DNA of 64,000 nucleotides from Propionivibrio sp. (GTDB lineage Bacteria > Pseudomonadota > Gammaproteobacteria > Burkholderiales > Rhodocyclaceae): NCBI RefSeq assembly GCF_029255185.1, contig NZ_JAPUVO010000132.1:62001-126000 (forward strand). The letters run 5' to 3'. Under the pieces are notes generated by a model. It had not been told where the DNA came from, did no database searches, and saw only the letters and a program-made list of their open reading frames with translations. A program made the translations under genes and the position numbers. Numbering within the stretch: position 1 is the first letter of the stretch; each line of letters starts with the position of its first letter. Shown here piece by piece: positions 53,909 to 63,900 of the stretch.

Positions 53909-54471
53909 TTCTTGCCTCCACTCTCGACCGGGGCACCTTTAAGGGCAGCGGTCATGTTGAACTCATTGAGTCGTCGCTTGTCGAGCGTGATGGCTTTTAT
54001 TTCAATCAGTTGAGGTTTTTCAAGCCAGGGTGACGCTTCAATATTACGCATCAGGGTAGAAACCCGCGCATTGGATTGCGCATAGCCATTCAGGGAAATC
54101 CTGACACCATCTTGTTTGACCGAACGGATATACACACCTTCCGGCATCTGTTTTACCAGCTCACTCAACAGGCGCACAGCATCAGCCCGATCACGCTGCA
54201 AGGACTCGATAATCTGCTTACGCGCCAGCATTGCCTGCGTCTGTTCTTTGAGACGCCGGATCTGATCGATCTGTTTGTCAAGAACCGCGATTTCTTTCTT
54301 GATGAAATCGTTCTTGGCTTCCTGAGACGTGATGTAACCCGAAATAATCGTATAAACGAGAAAAACAATCAGTCCGGCAAGAATCGAAACCGTTCCCAGA
54401 AGCCCGTAGAACTGATGCCGTCTTGCCTTGCGCTTTTCTGCGCGATGCGGGAGGAGATTGATGCGTATCAT
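53905..54471 (-). CDS. pilN: Type IV pilus assembly protein PilN
   Basis: 188 aa: the cytoplasmic tail MIRINLLPHRAEKRKARR (the conserved INLLP that binds PilM), one helix, a coiled coil and a ferredoxin-like domain. Start ATG directly overlaps pilM by 4 bases. Confidence 0.94.
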   Translation of the reverse strand: MIRINLLPHRAEKRKARRHQFYGLLGTVSILAGLIVFLVYTIISGYITSQEAKNDFIKKEIAVLDKQIDQIRRLKEQTQAMLARKQIIESLQRDRADAVRLLSELVKQMPEGVYIRSVKQDGVRISLNGYAQSNARVSTLMRNIEASPWLEKPQLIEIKAITLDKRRLNEFNMTAALKGAPVESGGKK

Positions 54472-55547
54472 TCGTCAAACCTCCGCAGCGCTAAACCGCA
54501 GGCGGCCATCAGCGACGAAGCGTCGGCCAGCAGACTCTTGGCGCGGACCCGGTCGGACAGCACCATGTCGGCGAAGGGGTTGGCAATAATCGTATTGACC
54601 TGCGTTCGTGACGCCACCACTTCGTCTGCCCCCGGAAGGACGGCACAACCGCCGGCTAAAACGATGTGATCGACCTGACTAAACTGGGTAGAGGTAAAGA
54701 AAAACTGTAAGAGACGTGATACTTCCAAGGCCATGTTTTCGACAAAGGGCTTGAGCAGTTCAGCTTCGTAATTGTCCGGCAAATTGTTGCGCCGCTTCTC
54801 AGCTTCAGCCTCCTCGAAATTCATTCCAAACAGACGGGCAATCTCTTGCGTCAGTTGATTGCCGCCAAACGCTTGCTCACGAACATAAAGCTGCTGACCG
54901 TTGCGCAGCACGGTCAGGTTTATCACATTGGCCCCGATATCGACCAAGGCAATGATCTGCCCTTTACCGCCATCAGGGAGTTGTTTTTCAATCAATTCAA
55001 AGGCGGCAAACACGGCATAGGACTCGACATCCACAACCACCGGCTTCAGGCCGGCAGACTCCACTACAGCGACCCGGTCTTCGACCTTCTCTTTACGTGA
55101 AGCGGCAATCAACACCTCGATTTCATCGGGGGATGAGGCTGCCGGGCCGACGATCTGAAAATCGAGATTGACTTCTTCAAGAGCAAACGGGATGTACTGA
55201 TTAGCCTCGGATTCAACCTGCAACTCGAGTTCTTCCTCACGTTGCCCAGCAGCCACGATGATTTTTTTTGTGATCACGTGCGAAGCAGGAAGTGCAATCG
55301 CAACTTGCCTGGTTGAGGTCGCCAGCTTCTTCCAGGCCCGGCGCACGGACTCGGCAGCCGCTTCCAGATTGACAATATTGCCGTCAGCTACAGCGTCCCT
55401 TGGCAACACCTCAATCGTATACCGTTCGACGCGATAGCCACTCTTACCATCAAGCGCCAGTTCGACCATCTTGACTCCAGACGAACTGATATCGAGACCG
55501 ATCAGTGAACGTGCCTTAGGATTAAAGATCGATAAATCGAGTTGCAA
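54468..55547 (-). CDS. pilM: Type IV pilus assembly protein PilM (actin-like ATPase)
   Basis: 359 aa actin/FtsA fold: LIGLDISSSGVKMVEL (phosphate 1), VVDVESYAVFAAFELIE, ALVDIGANVINLTVLR (phosphate 2) and HIVLAGGCAVLPGAD (adenosine). Cytoplasmic ring that binds PilN. First gene of the pil operon, divergent from ponA across 155 bases, which hold both promoters (AT-rich about 55575-55620). Confidence 0.94.
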   Translation of the reverse strand: MQLDLSIFNPKARSLIGLDISSSGVKMVELALDGKSGYRVERYTIEVLPRDAVADGNIVNLEAAAESVRRAWKKLATSTRQVAIALPASHVITKKIIVAAGQREEELELQVESEANQYIPFALEEVNLDFQIVGPAASSPDEIEVLIAASRKEKVEDRVAVVESAGLKPVVVDVESYAVFAAFELIEKQLPDGGKGQIIALVDIGANVINLTVLRNGQQLYVREQAFGGNQLTQEIARLFGMNFEEAEAEKRRNNLPDNYEAELLKPFVENMALEVSRLLQFFFTSTQFSQVDHIVLAGGCAVLPGADEVVASRTQVNTIIANPFADMVLSDRVRAKSLLADASSLMAACGLALRRFDE

Positions 55548-55702
55548 ATCGCCACCCCTTGTCGAAAAAACCCTTGAATAATTTGTAGTTAGCGTATTTA
55601 TAGATAATCTACTTTAGATGCTAGCAACAACTATCCGGCGTGTAAAGCCATTTTTTCTCGCCATTTCTGCACGCTGCCACGGTCGTTCTGGCAGCGTTTA
55701 TA

Positions 55703-58042
55703 ATGGCGCCCTACCCCCTTCGCCCGGATTACACCTTGCCAAACACCTTGCCAAACATTTCCCGCTGGATTCTTTATCCGATTCTGTTCATTCTTGGACT
55801 GGTCGCAATGGCCGTTGCCATGGCCGCCGTGGTTCTGATCCTGACCTATCCAAATCTGCCCTCGCTGGACATTCTGACCGATTACCGGCCCAAGGTTCCC
55901 TTGCGCGTGTATACCGTTGACAACCACCTGATTGGCGAATTTGGTGAAGAGCGCCGGGCAGTCGTTCGCATTCAGGACGTGCCTGATGTGATGAAACAGG
56001 CCATCCTGGCCGCAGAAGATGAACGCTTTTACCAACACAGCGGAGTGGACGCGCAGGGCGTCGTGCGCGCCGCACTGAGCAATCTTCTGGGTGGTGGCAA
56101 ACGGCAGGGGGCTTCGACCATTACGCAGCAGGTTGCCAAGAATTTCTTTCTGTCCTCGGAAAAAACCTATGCCCGCAAACTCTACGAAGCACTGCTTTCC
56201 TTCAAGATCGAAAACAATCTCTCCAAGGATCAGATCTTCGAGTTGTACATCAATCAGATTTTTCTCGGCCAACGTGCCTACGGTTTCGGCGCGGCAGCCC
56301 CGATTTACTTTGGTAAATCACTACAGGAGTTGAGCATTGCCGAAGCCGCCATGCTCGCCGGATTGCCGAAAGCGCCTTCTGCGTTCAACCCGGTAGTCAA
56401 TCCCAAACGCGCCAGCTTGCGCCAGCAGTATGTGCTGCGGCGCATGCATGAACTCGGCTTTATTGATTCCAAGCAACACGATGCGGCCCTAAAACAGGTG
56501 CTGGTCGTCAAACGCGACACTAATGAGTTTGTCGTCCACGCCGAGTTCGTCGCTGAAATGGCGCGTCAGATGGCCGCCGAGCGTTTCCCGGAAGAGGTCT
56601 ATACCCGTGGTCTGCGGGTCTACACAACGATTCTCAAGAGCGACCAAGAAGCGGCATACAACAGCTTGCGGCGTGGCGTCCTCGACTATGATCGGCGGCA
56701 TGGCTACCGTGGTGCCGAAGCCTATGTCGAGATGAGCGACATCAAGTCCGAACAGGACGAAGCCCTCGACGAACTACTCCAGGATTTTCACGACTCGGAA
56801 GATCTGCACCCGGCCATCGTTCTGCACGCTGATGCCAAACAGATTCGCGCCTACCGGCGAGGTGGTGAAATCGTCACCATCAACAGCGATGGCTTAAAAT
56901 TCGCCGCGCGCATGATCGACGACAAGGCGCCGCCGAACAAGCGACTGCGCCGTGGCGCCGTGATTCGCGTGCAAACCGACGACAAGAACAACTGGCGCAT
57001 CACACAAATGCCCGAAGTTGAATCAGCCTTCCTGTCCGCTGACCCGCAAAACGGCGCCATACGTTCGCTGGTCGGCGGCTTTGACTTCAACCGCAACAAA
57101 TTCAACCACACCACGCAAGCCTGGCGACAGCCAGGCTCGAGCTTCAAGCCCTTTATTTATTCAGGCGCCCTGGAAAAGGGCTTCACGCCGGCGTCCATTG
57201 TGCATGACGATCCAATCAGTTTTCCGGCCTCGGTCACCGGCAGCCAGGCTTGGGAACCAAAAAACTACGATGGAAAATACGAGGGTGCAATGCGTATGCG
57301 CACGGCATTGGCCAAGTCCAAGAACATGGTCTCGATCCGGCTGCTGCAAGCTAGCGGAGTGCACTTCATTCAGGACTACGCGACACGCTTCGGCTTTGAC
57401 GCCGACAAGCATCCGCCTTACCTGACCATGGCGCTTGGCGCCGGTTCGGTCACCCCCTGGCAGATGGTCACCGCCTATGCTGTTTTCGCCAATGGTGGCT
57501 ACCGTATCGCGCCCTACATCGTGCGCGAAATTCAGGATGAAAAGGGGCAGGCGCTGGCGCTAGCGCAGCCAGTCACGGCCGGAGACGAGTCGTTGCGGGC
57601 CATCGACCCGCGCAATGCCTACCTGATGGATAGCATGCTGCGTGACGTTACCATTTACGGCACTGCCGCTCGCGCCTCGGCAACACTCAAGCGCCGCGAT
57701 CTTGCGGGCAAAACCGGCACCACCAATGAGCACGTCGATGCCTGGTTCTGCGGCTATCAGCAAACCGTCGTCGGCTGTTCATGGATTGGTTTCGACCAGC
57801 CAAAAAACATGGGCAACGGCGAAACCGGCGGCTCGGCCGCACTGCCAGCCTGGATTGCTTACATGGCCAAAGTTCTAAAAGATGTTCCGGAATCATTCAT
57901 GCCGCAACCCGAAGGACTGGTCGCCCTTGAAATAGCGGGCTCCGGCAAGGGCCCCGCCAAAGAGTTTTTCTACAAGGAAAACGTCCCGACCAGCGTGGAG
58001 CCCGAACCTGAGCAGGACCAGAACGCCAAACCGATCGATTAA
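55703..58042 (+). CDS. mrcA: Penicillin-binding protein 1A
   Basis: 779 aa bifunctional peptidoglycan synthase: N-terminal helix (about residues 22-48), GT51 glycosyltransferase (AAEDERFYQHSGVD, RQGASTITQQVAKN, with catalytic Glu), an OB-like insert, and transpeptidase with GSSFKPF (SxxK Ser), SKN and KTGTT. The position next to pilM is the usual proteobacterial arrangement (ponA/mrcA). Convergent with cyaY, 3 bases apart. Confidence 0.95.
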   Translation: MAPYPLRPDYTLPNTLPNISRWILYPILFILGLVAMAVAMAAVVLILTYPNLPSLDILTDYRPKVPLRVYTVDNHLIGEFGEERRAVVRIQDVPDVMKQAILAAEDERFYQHSGVDAQGVVRAALSNLLGGGKRQGASTITQQVAKNFFLSSEKTYARKLYEALLSFKIENNLSKDQIFELYINQIFLGQRAYGFGAAAPIYFGKSLQELSIAEAAMLAGLPKAPSAFNPVVNPKRASLRQQYVLRRMHELGFIDSKQHDAALKQVLVVKRDTNEFVVHAEFVAEMARQMAAERFPEEVYTRGLRVYTTILKSDQEAAYNSLRRGVLDYDRRHGYRGAEAYVEMSDIKSEQDEALDELLQDFHDSEDLHPAIVLHADAKQIRAYRRGGEIVTINSDGLKFAARMIDDKAPPNKRLRRGAVIRVQTDDKNNWRITQMPEVESAFLSADPQNGAIRSLVGGFDFNRNKFNHTTQAWRQPGSSFKPFIYSGALEKGFTPASIVHDDPISFPASVTGSQAWEPKNYDGKYEGAMRMRTALAKSKNMVSIRLLQASGVHFIQDYATRFGFDADKHPPYLTMALGAGSVTPWQMVTAYAVFANGGYRIAPYIVREIQDEKGQALALAQPVTAGDESLRAIDPRNAYLMDSMLRDVTIYGTAARASATLKRRDLAGKTGTTNEHVDAWFCGYQQTVVGCSWIGFDQPKNMGNGETGGSAALPAWIAYMAKVLKDVPESFMPQPEGLVALEIAGSGKGPAKEFFYKENVPTSVEPEPEQDQNAKPID

Positions 58043-58045
58043 AGC

Positions 58046-58363
58046 CTAAGCCAGGATCACCGGCACCCCGGACTGTGCCGAAACCAGCGCTGACAACGTC
58101 GCCATCAGTTCGCCATCATCGCGCGTGTCGCGCCAGGCGTGGCCGTCCCAGTGAAAGTGAAAGCCGCCCGAACGTGCGGCCACCCACAACGCTTTCGATG
58201 CATCATGTCGATTGACAATGATCTTGCTGCCGTCGGCAAACTCGATCTCGAGAACACCGGCGCTGACCATCGCAAAATCGATATCGACGCCACTGGCATC
58301 CAGCCCAGTTTCAATCCGACTCAGGGCCGCATTGGCAAGCGCATTGAATTCGCTATCATTCAT
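58046..58363 (-). CDS. cyaY: Frataxin-like iron-sulfur assembly protein CyaY
   Basis: 105 aa frataxin: acidic first helix (MNDSEFNALANAALSRIETGLD), then IEFADGSKIIVNRH and WVAARSGGFHFHWDG, the conserved beta-sheet face. Regulates the cysteine desulphurase complex. Divergent from lptM-lysA, as in relatives. Confidence 0.93.
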   Translation of the reverse strand: MNDSEFNALANAALSRIETGLDASGVDIDFAMVSAGVLEIEFADGSKIIVNRHDASKALWVAARSGGFHFHWDGHAWRDTRDDGELMATLSALVSAQSGVPVILA

Positions 58364-58399
58364 CCTGTGCTACCATTTCCCATTTCTGATTGCCCCATT

Positions 58400-58564
58400 A
58401 TGCGCGGACATTGCACGCTTTTAATCCTGCTGCTTACGTTTGCCTTTGGCGCTTGCGGAACGCGTGGGCCGCTGACTCTCCCACCACCACAAATTAAAAC
58501 CCCAGCGACGCCAGCGTCTGCTGCTCCGGCTGATCTTAACACGCCTGAAGAACCTGCCCGATGA
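58400..58564 (+). CDS. lptM: LptM-type small lipoprotein
   Basis: 54 aa: basic n-region, hydrophobic stretch and lipobox FGAC, followed by GTRGPLTLPP, the conserved GxxGPLxLP segment of LptM (YifL), which matures the LptDE translocon. The ATG 58400 is chosen because it begins the signal peptide; the longer frame is antisense to cyaY. Overlaps lysA by ATGA. Confidence 0.85.
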   Translation: MRGHCTLLILLLTFAFGACGTRGPLTLPPPQIKTPATPASAAPADLNTPEEPAR

Positions 58565-59808
58565 ACGCTTTTTTCCCCCTGAGAAACGGTCAGTTGCACG
58601 TCGAGTCCGTACCGCTTTCCGACATTGCTGCACACTTTGGCACACCCTGTTACATCTACTCGCGCGCCGCTCTTGAAGACGCACTTGCACAATTTCAGAA
58701 GGAACTGGCCGGCGTTGATTCCCTGGTCTGTTATGCTCTCAAGGCCAATTCCAACCTCGCTGTACTCAACGTCTTTGCGCGCCATGGCGCCGGCTTCGAT
58801 ATCGTTTCCAGCGGCGAACTGAAGCGCGCCCTGGCAGCTGGCGCAGATCCGAAAAAAATTGTTTTCTCGGGCGTCGGCAAGACCGCCGCCGAAATGGCCT
58901 TTGCCCTTAGCACCGGCATCCTCTGCTTCAACGTCGAATCAGCTCCCGAACTCGAACGGCTCAACGGCGTCGCCGCCGGCCTCGACAAAAAAGCGCCGAT
59001 CAGCCTGCGCGTCAATCCGAACGTCGACGCCAAGACCCACCCCTACATTTCAACCGGCCTCAAGGAAAACAAGTTCGGTGTAGCCTACGAAGATGCGCTA
59101 AGCATCTATCAACACGCAGCGCGCCTCCCCAACCTCGAAATCATCGGCATCGACTGCCATATCGGGTCGCAGTTGCTCGACCCGGCACCCTTTGCCGAAG
59201 CGCTCGACAAGCTGCTGCAACTGATCGACCAACTCACCAGCAACGGAATTAGCCTGCATCATATCGACCTCGGCGGCGGCCTCGGTATCCGCTACAAGGA
59301 CGAAGCCGCCCCCTCGGTAAAATCCTATCTGCAACCCCTGCTCAAAAAACTTACGGGACGAGGTCTCAAGATTCTGCTTGAACCCGGGCGACGCCTGGTC
59401 GGCAATGCCGGAGTACTGCTGACCCGGGTTGAATACCTCAAGCCCGGCGCCGTCAAAAACTTTGCCGTTGTCGATGCGGCGATGAATGACCTCGCCCGCC
59501 CGGCGCTTTACGACGCCTGGCACGACATCGTCCCGGTAATGCCACGCAACAGCAAAGCATGCCAATGGGATATCGTCGGCCCGATCTGCGAATCAGGCGA
59601 CTTCCTCGGCCACCATCGCTCGCTGGCCATCGCCACCGGCGATCTGCTCGCCATTATGTCGGCGGGCGCCTACGGCATGGCCATGAGTTCAAACTACAAC
59701 ACCCGGCCGCGTGCTGCCGAGGTCATGGTTGATGGATCCCACAGTCACCTCGTGCGCCGCCGCGAGACGGTCGAAGAACTCTACGCACTGGAAAGCCTGC
59801 TCCCGTGA
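58561..59808 (+). CDS. lysA: Diaminopimelate decarboxylase
   Basis: 415 aa PLP enzyme: Lys61 in YALKANSN binds PLP, HIGSQ and GGGLG contact the phosphate, EPGRRLVGNAG and the subunit-crossing CESGD follow. It makes lysine from meso-DAP. Coupled to lptM and, at its end, to the efflux adaptor gene by 4-base overlaps. Confidence 0.95.
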   Translation: MNAFFPLRNGQLHVESVPLSDIAAHFGTPCYIYSRAALEDALAQFQKELAGVDSLVCYALKANSNLAVLNVFARHGAGFDIVSSGELKRALAAGADPKKIVFSGVGKTAAEMAFALSTGILCFNVESAPELERLNGVAAGLDKKAPISLRVNPNVDAKTHPYISTGLKENKFGVAYEDALSIYQHAARLPNLEIIGIDCHIGSQLLDPAPFAEALDKLLQLIDQLTSNGISLHHIDLGGGLGIRYKDEAAPSVKSYLQPLLKKLTGRGLKILLEPGRRLVGNAGVLLTRVEYLKPGAVKNFAVVDAAMNDLARPALYDAWHDIVPVMPRNSKACQWDIVGPICESGDFLGHHRSLAIATGDLLAIMSAGAYGMAMSSNYNTRPRAAEVMVDGSHSHLVRRRETVEELYALESLLP

Positions 59809-60947
59809 AATCAACCGTCCTCCTGTTTAGCAGCATCCTGGCGCTTACTGCCTGCTCGGAGGACAATGCTAAGAAAAAAGCGGAAGCGCCGCCAGTCCCC
59901 GTCACTACGGCCAAATCAGAAGCACGTGACATTCCCGTCACCTTGAAGGTCGTCGGTCGCGCCGAAGCCTACGAAAGCGTCATACTCAAATCACGGGTTG
60001 ATGGTCAGGTCGCCGCGGTACTATTTACGGAAGGTCAACACGTCAAGCAGGGCGAAGTGCTGATCCGTCTTGACCCAACCGATTTTGCCGCCCGTCTGCA
60101 ACAGGCGGAAGCAGCGACTGCACGTGACCAGGCCCTGGCTGCCAAGAGTCGTTCGGACACCGCTCGCTACACAGCGCTCAAGGACCGCAACTTCGTCTCC
60201 GAAGAGAAGGTCAACGACATCCGCACCAACGAAGCCGCAGCCAGCGCCAACCTGCGTGCCAGCAACGCAGCAGCGGAAGTGGCGCGCCTGCAGCTCTCCT
60301 ACGCCACCATTCGCGCCCCCTTCTCTGGCGTGGTTGGCGCACGACTGGTCTTCCCAGGGTCATCGGTCAAAATCAACGAGACACCGCTGGCCGTGGTCAA
60401 CCGCGTACGCCCCTTGCTGGTCAGCTTCTCAATACCCGAGAAGCATTTGCCGCGACTGCGTGACGCCATGGCGGCCGGCACAGGAAGTGGCATGAAAGTC
60501 GACGTCAGCCTACCGGGTGACCGAGCGCAACACTACGACGGCGCAGTGCATTTTCTCGACAACGCAGTCGATGCCACTACCGGCACCATCCTGATGAAAG
60601 CCGTGCTGCCAAACGCCGATGAAAAGCTGACCCCGGGACAATTTCTCAACGTCACCCTGCTCCTCGATACGCTGACCCAGGCAGTCACCATCCCCGATGA
60701 AGCAATTCAGCAAGGCGCGGATGGCAATTTCGTTTATGTCGTCAAGGCGGACAACAGCGCTGAAATGCGCCCAATCAAAACTATCGCCGCTGACGCCGGG
60801 ATGACCGCCGTCAGTACGGGCTTGCAGGTGGGCGAGACCGTCGTCACCGACGGTCAGTTGCGTCTCGCGCCAGGGGTCAAGGTCAAAGCCCGGGAAACGG
60901 GCAGCAAGGCCAATGCGCAGTTGGCACCGGCAGCAACGAGCAAGTAG
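59805..60947 (+). CDS. RND efflux periplasmic adaptor (membrane fusion protein)
   Basis: 380 aa lipoprotein: lipobox LTAC near residue 17, lipoyl half-motifs (LKSRVDGQVAAVLFTEGQHVKQG ... IRAPFSGVVG split by a helical hairpin), beta-barrel and membrane-proximal domains. It links the pump to an outer-membrane channel. AcrA/MdtA-like; the substrate is unknown. Precedes the pump gene by 9 bases. Confidence 0.88.
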   Translation: MKSTVLLFSSILALTACSEDNAKKKAEAPPVPVTTAKSEARDIPVTLKVVGRAEAYESVILKSRVDGQVAAVLFTEGQHVKQGEVLIRLDPTDFAARLQQAEAATARDQALAAKSRSDTARYTALKDRNFVSEEKVNDIRTNEAAASANLRASNAAAEVARLQLSYATIRAPFSGVVGARLVFPGSSVKINETPLAVVNRVRPLLVSFSIPEKHLPRLRDAMAAGTGSGMKVDVSLPGDRAQHYDGAVHFLDNAVDATTGTILMKAVLPNADEKLTPGQFLNVTLLLDTLTQAVTIPDEAIQQGADGNFVYVVKADNSAEMRPIKTIAADAGMTAVSTGLQVGETVVTDGQLRLAPGVKVKARETGSKANAQLAPAATSK

Positions 60948-60956
60948 GGCCGCGCC

Positions 60957-63900
60957 ATGAATCTGCCTGAACTGTGTATTCGTCGCCCGGTCATGACCAC
61001 GCTGCTGATGGCAGCCTTTGTCATTTTTGGCCTTATCGCCTACCGCGCACTGCCGGTTTCCGAACTGCCGAGCGTTGACTTCCCGACCATCTCGGTCACC
61101 GCCAGCCTGCCCGGCGCATCGCCGGAAACGATGGCCGCCGCCGTCGCCACCCCGCTCGAAGGACAGTTCTCGACCATTGCCGGTCTCGACTCGATGAGTT
61201 CGACCAGCGCCCAGGGAACGACCTCGATCACCCTGCAATTCTCGCTTGAACGCAACATCGACGCCGCCGCCCAGGACGTCCAGTCAGCGATTGCCGCAGC
61301 ACAGCGCAAATTGCCGCCAAGCATGCCGACGCCGCCCTCATTCCGCAAAGTTAACCCGGCCGACTCGCCAATTTTCTTCATCGCCTTGTCCTCGCCAACG
61401 TTGCCGCTGCCGGTAATCAACGAATATGCCGAGACACAACTCGCGCAGCGCATTTCGACGATCAGCGGCGTTGCCCAAGTGCTCGTCTTCGGCTCGCAGA
61501 AATACGCCGTGCGCATCCGCGCCAACCCGGACCAACTCGCGGCGCGCGGCATGGGCATCGACGAGTTGCAGCAAGCAATTGTCCAAGCCAACGTCAACCA
61601 GCCGGTCGGCCTGATCGACGGCGAGCGCCAGTCCTTTGCCATCAAGGACAACGGGCAACTGACCACGGCCGCCGCTTACCGCCCGCTCATCGTCGCCTGG
61701 CGCAACGGCGCACCGATCCGGCTCGATGCAGTGGCTACCCCGATCGACAGCGTCGAAAACAAGCGGGTCGCTGCCTGGAACGTCGACAAGCGGTCCATCG
61801 TTCTAGCCATCCAGCGCCAGCCCGGCGCCAACACCATCGAGACGGTCAATTCGATCAAACGCATCATGCCAAGTTTCCAGGCCAAGCTGCCGGCGGCGAT
61901 CAACATGACAACGCTTTACGACCGCAGCATTTCCATCAGCGAGGCCATCGACGACGTGCAGTTCACCCTCGTCCTCGCCGGTTTTCTGGTCATCCTGGTC
62001 ATCCTGCTCTTCCTGCGCAACCTGTCGGCCACCGCCATCCCGGCTCTGGCACTGCCCATCTCGGTGATCGGCACCTTTGCCGTGATGCACATCCTCGACT
62101 ACAGCCTCGACAATCTCTCGCTGTTGGCCTTGACCCTGTCAGTCGGCTTCGTTGTCGATGACGCCATTGTCATGCTGGAGAACATTGTCCGCCACATCGA
62201 GCTTGGCGAAACACCGCTACAAGCCGCCATCAAGGGTTCGCGCGAGATCGGCTTCACCATCATATCAATGACCATCTCGCTAACCGCCGTCTTTATCCCG
62301 GTGTTGTTCATGAGCGGCATCGTCGGACGACTGCTGCACGAATTTGCCGTCACCATCTGCGCCGCCATTCTCGTTTCCGGCGTCGTCTCGCTGACGCTTA
62401 CGCCGATGCTGTGCAGCCGCTACCTGCGGCATGCCGAACCGGAAGAGCACGGTCGCATCTTTCGCGCCTTCGAACGATTTTTCGACGCCCTGTTGGCCGG
62501 TTACGAACGAACGCTACGGCTGGCCATGGCGCACCCCCGGCTGGTGTTGACTAGTTTTATCGCCACCGTCCTGCTCACCGGCGTGGTCTTCACCCTGGTG
62601 CCCAAGGACTTCATTCCGAGCGGCGATAGCGGACAAATCACGGCGGTCACTGAAGGCGCACAAGATGCTTCCTTCGCCTCAATGGTCGAACACCAGCGTG
62701 CGGTCGCAGCCATCGTCGCTGCTGATCCTAACATCCGCTCTTTCATGTCCAGCGCTGGCGCTGCGGGTTCTCGCCCGACCTCGAACACCGGCGCGCTGAA
62801 CATGATCCTCAAACCGCGCAGCGAGCGCAGCTTGTCGCCCGACGAAATCATCCAGCAGCTACGCCCAAAGCTCGCCGCAGTGCCAGGGATCAAGGTCTAT
62901 ATGCGCAATCCACCCGCGATCTCCATCGGCGGCCAGGTCACTTCAGCGCAATACCAGTACACCCTGCAAAGTACCGATCTGTCCGAACTCTACCAGTGGA
63001 CCGACACCCTGCTCGACAAGATTCGCCAGTTGCCCGGATTCATCGATGTCACCAGCAACCTCAATAATCTGAGCCCGGTTGTTGCCCTTGACATTGATCG
63101 CGACAAGATCGCCACACTTGGATTGAGTTTCGGCCAGGTCGAGGACGCCCTGCAGAGCGCCTTCAGTTCGCGGCAGATTTCAACCATCTATGGCACCTCC
63201 AACCAGTATCAAGTGATCCTCGAAGTCTCGCCCGAATTCCAGCTCGATCCCTCGAAGCTCTCCCGACTCTACGTGCGCGCCAGCAGCGGTAAATTGATCC
63301 CGCTCGACACCGTCACCCGCGTCAACCAATCGACACAGGCGCTGACCGTCAACCACCAGGGGCAACTACCCTCGGTCACCATTTCCTTTAACCTGCTGCC
63401 CGGCGTTTCGCTCGGCGACGCCGTCGACCGCATCAAGGCGCTGGAACGCGAATTGCGCATGCCGGCCTCGCTCAACACCAGCCTGCAAGGCACGGCGCAG
63501 GCCTTTCAGGCGTCGCTGCAGGGCCTTGGCGTGCTGCTGCTAATCGCCATTCTGGTCGTCTATATCGTGCTCGGCATTCTCTACGAGAGTTTCATCCACC
63601 CGCTGACCATCCTCTCCGGCTTGCCTTCGGCGACGCTTGGCGCGCTGATCACGCTCTATCTCTTCAAAGTCGACCTGAGTCTTTACGCATTCGTCGGCAT
63701 CATCATGCTGATCGGCATCGTCAAGAAAAATGCCATCATGATGATCGACTTTGCCCTCGACCGGCAGCGCAGCGAAAACATCCCTGCGCACGAAGCCATC
63801 TACAAAGCCTGCCTGATCCGCTTCCGGCCGATAATGATGACCAGCATGGCGGCGCTGGTCGGCACCCTGCCCATCGCGCTCGGTCTCGGCGCTGGCGCCG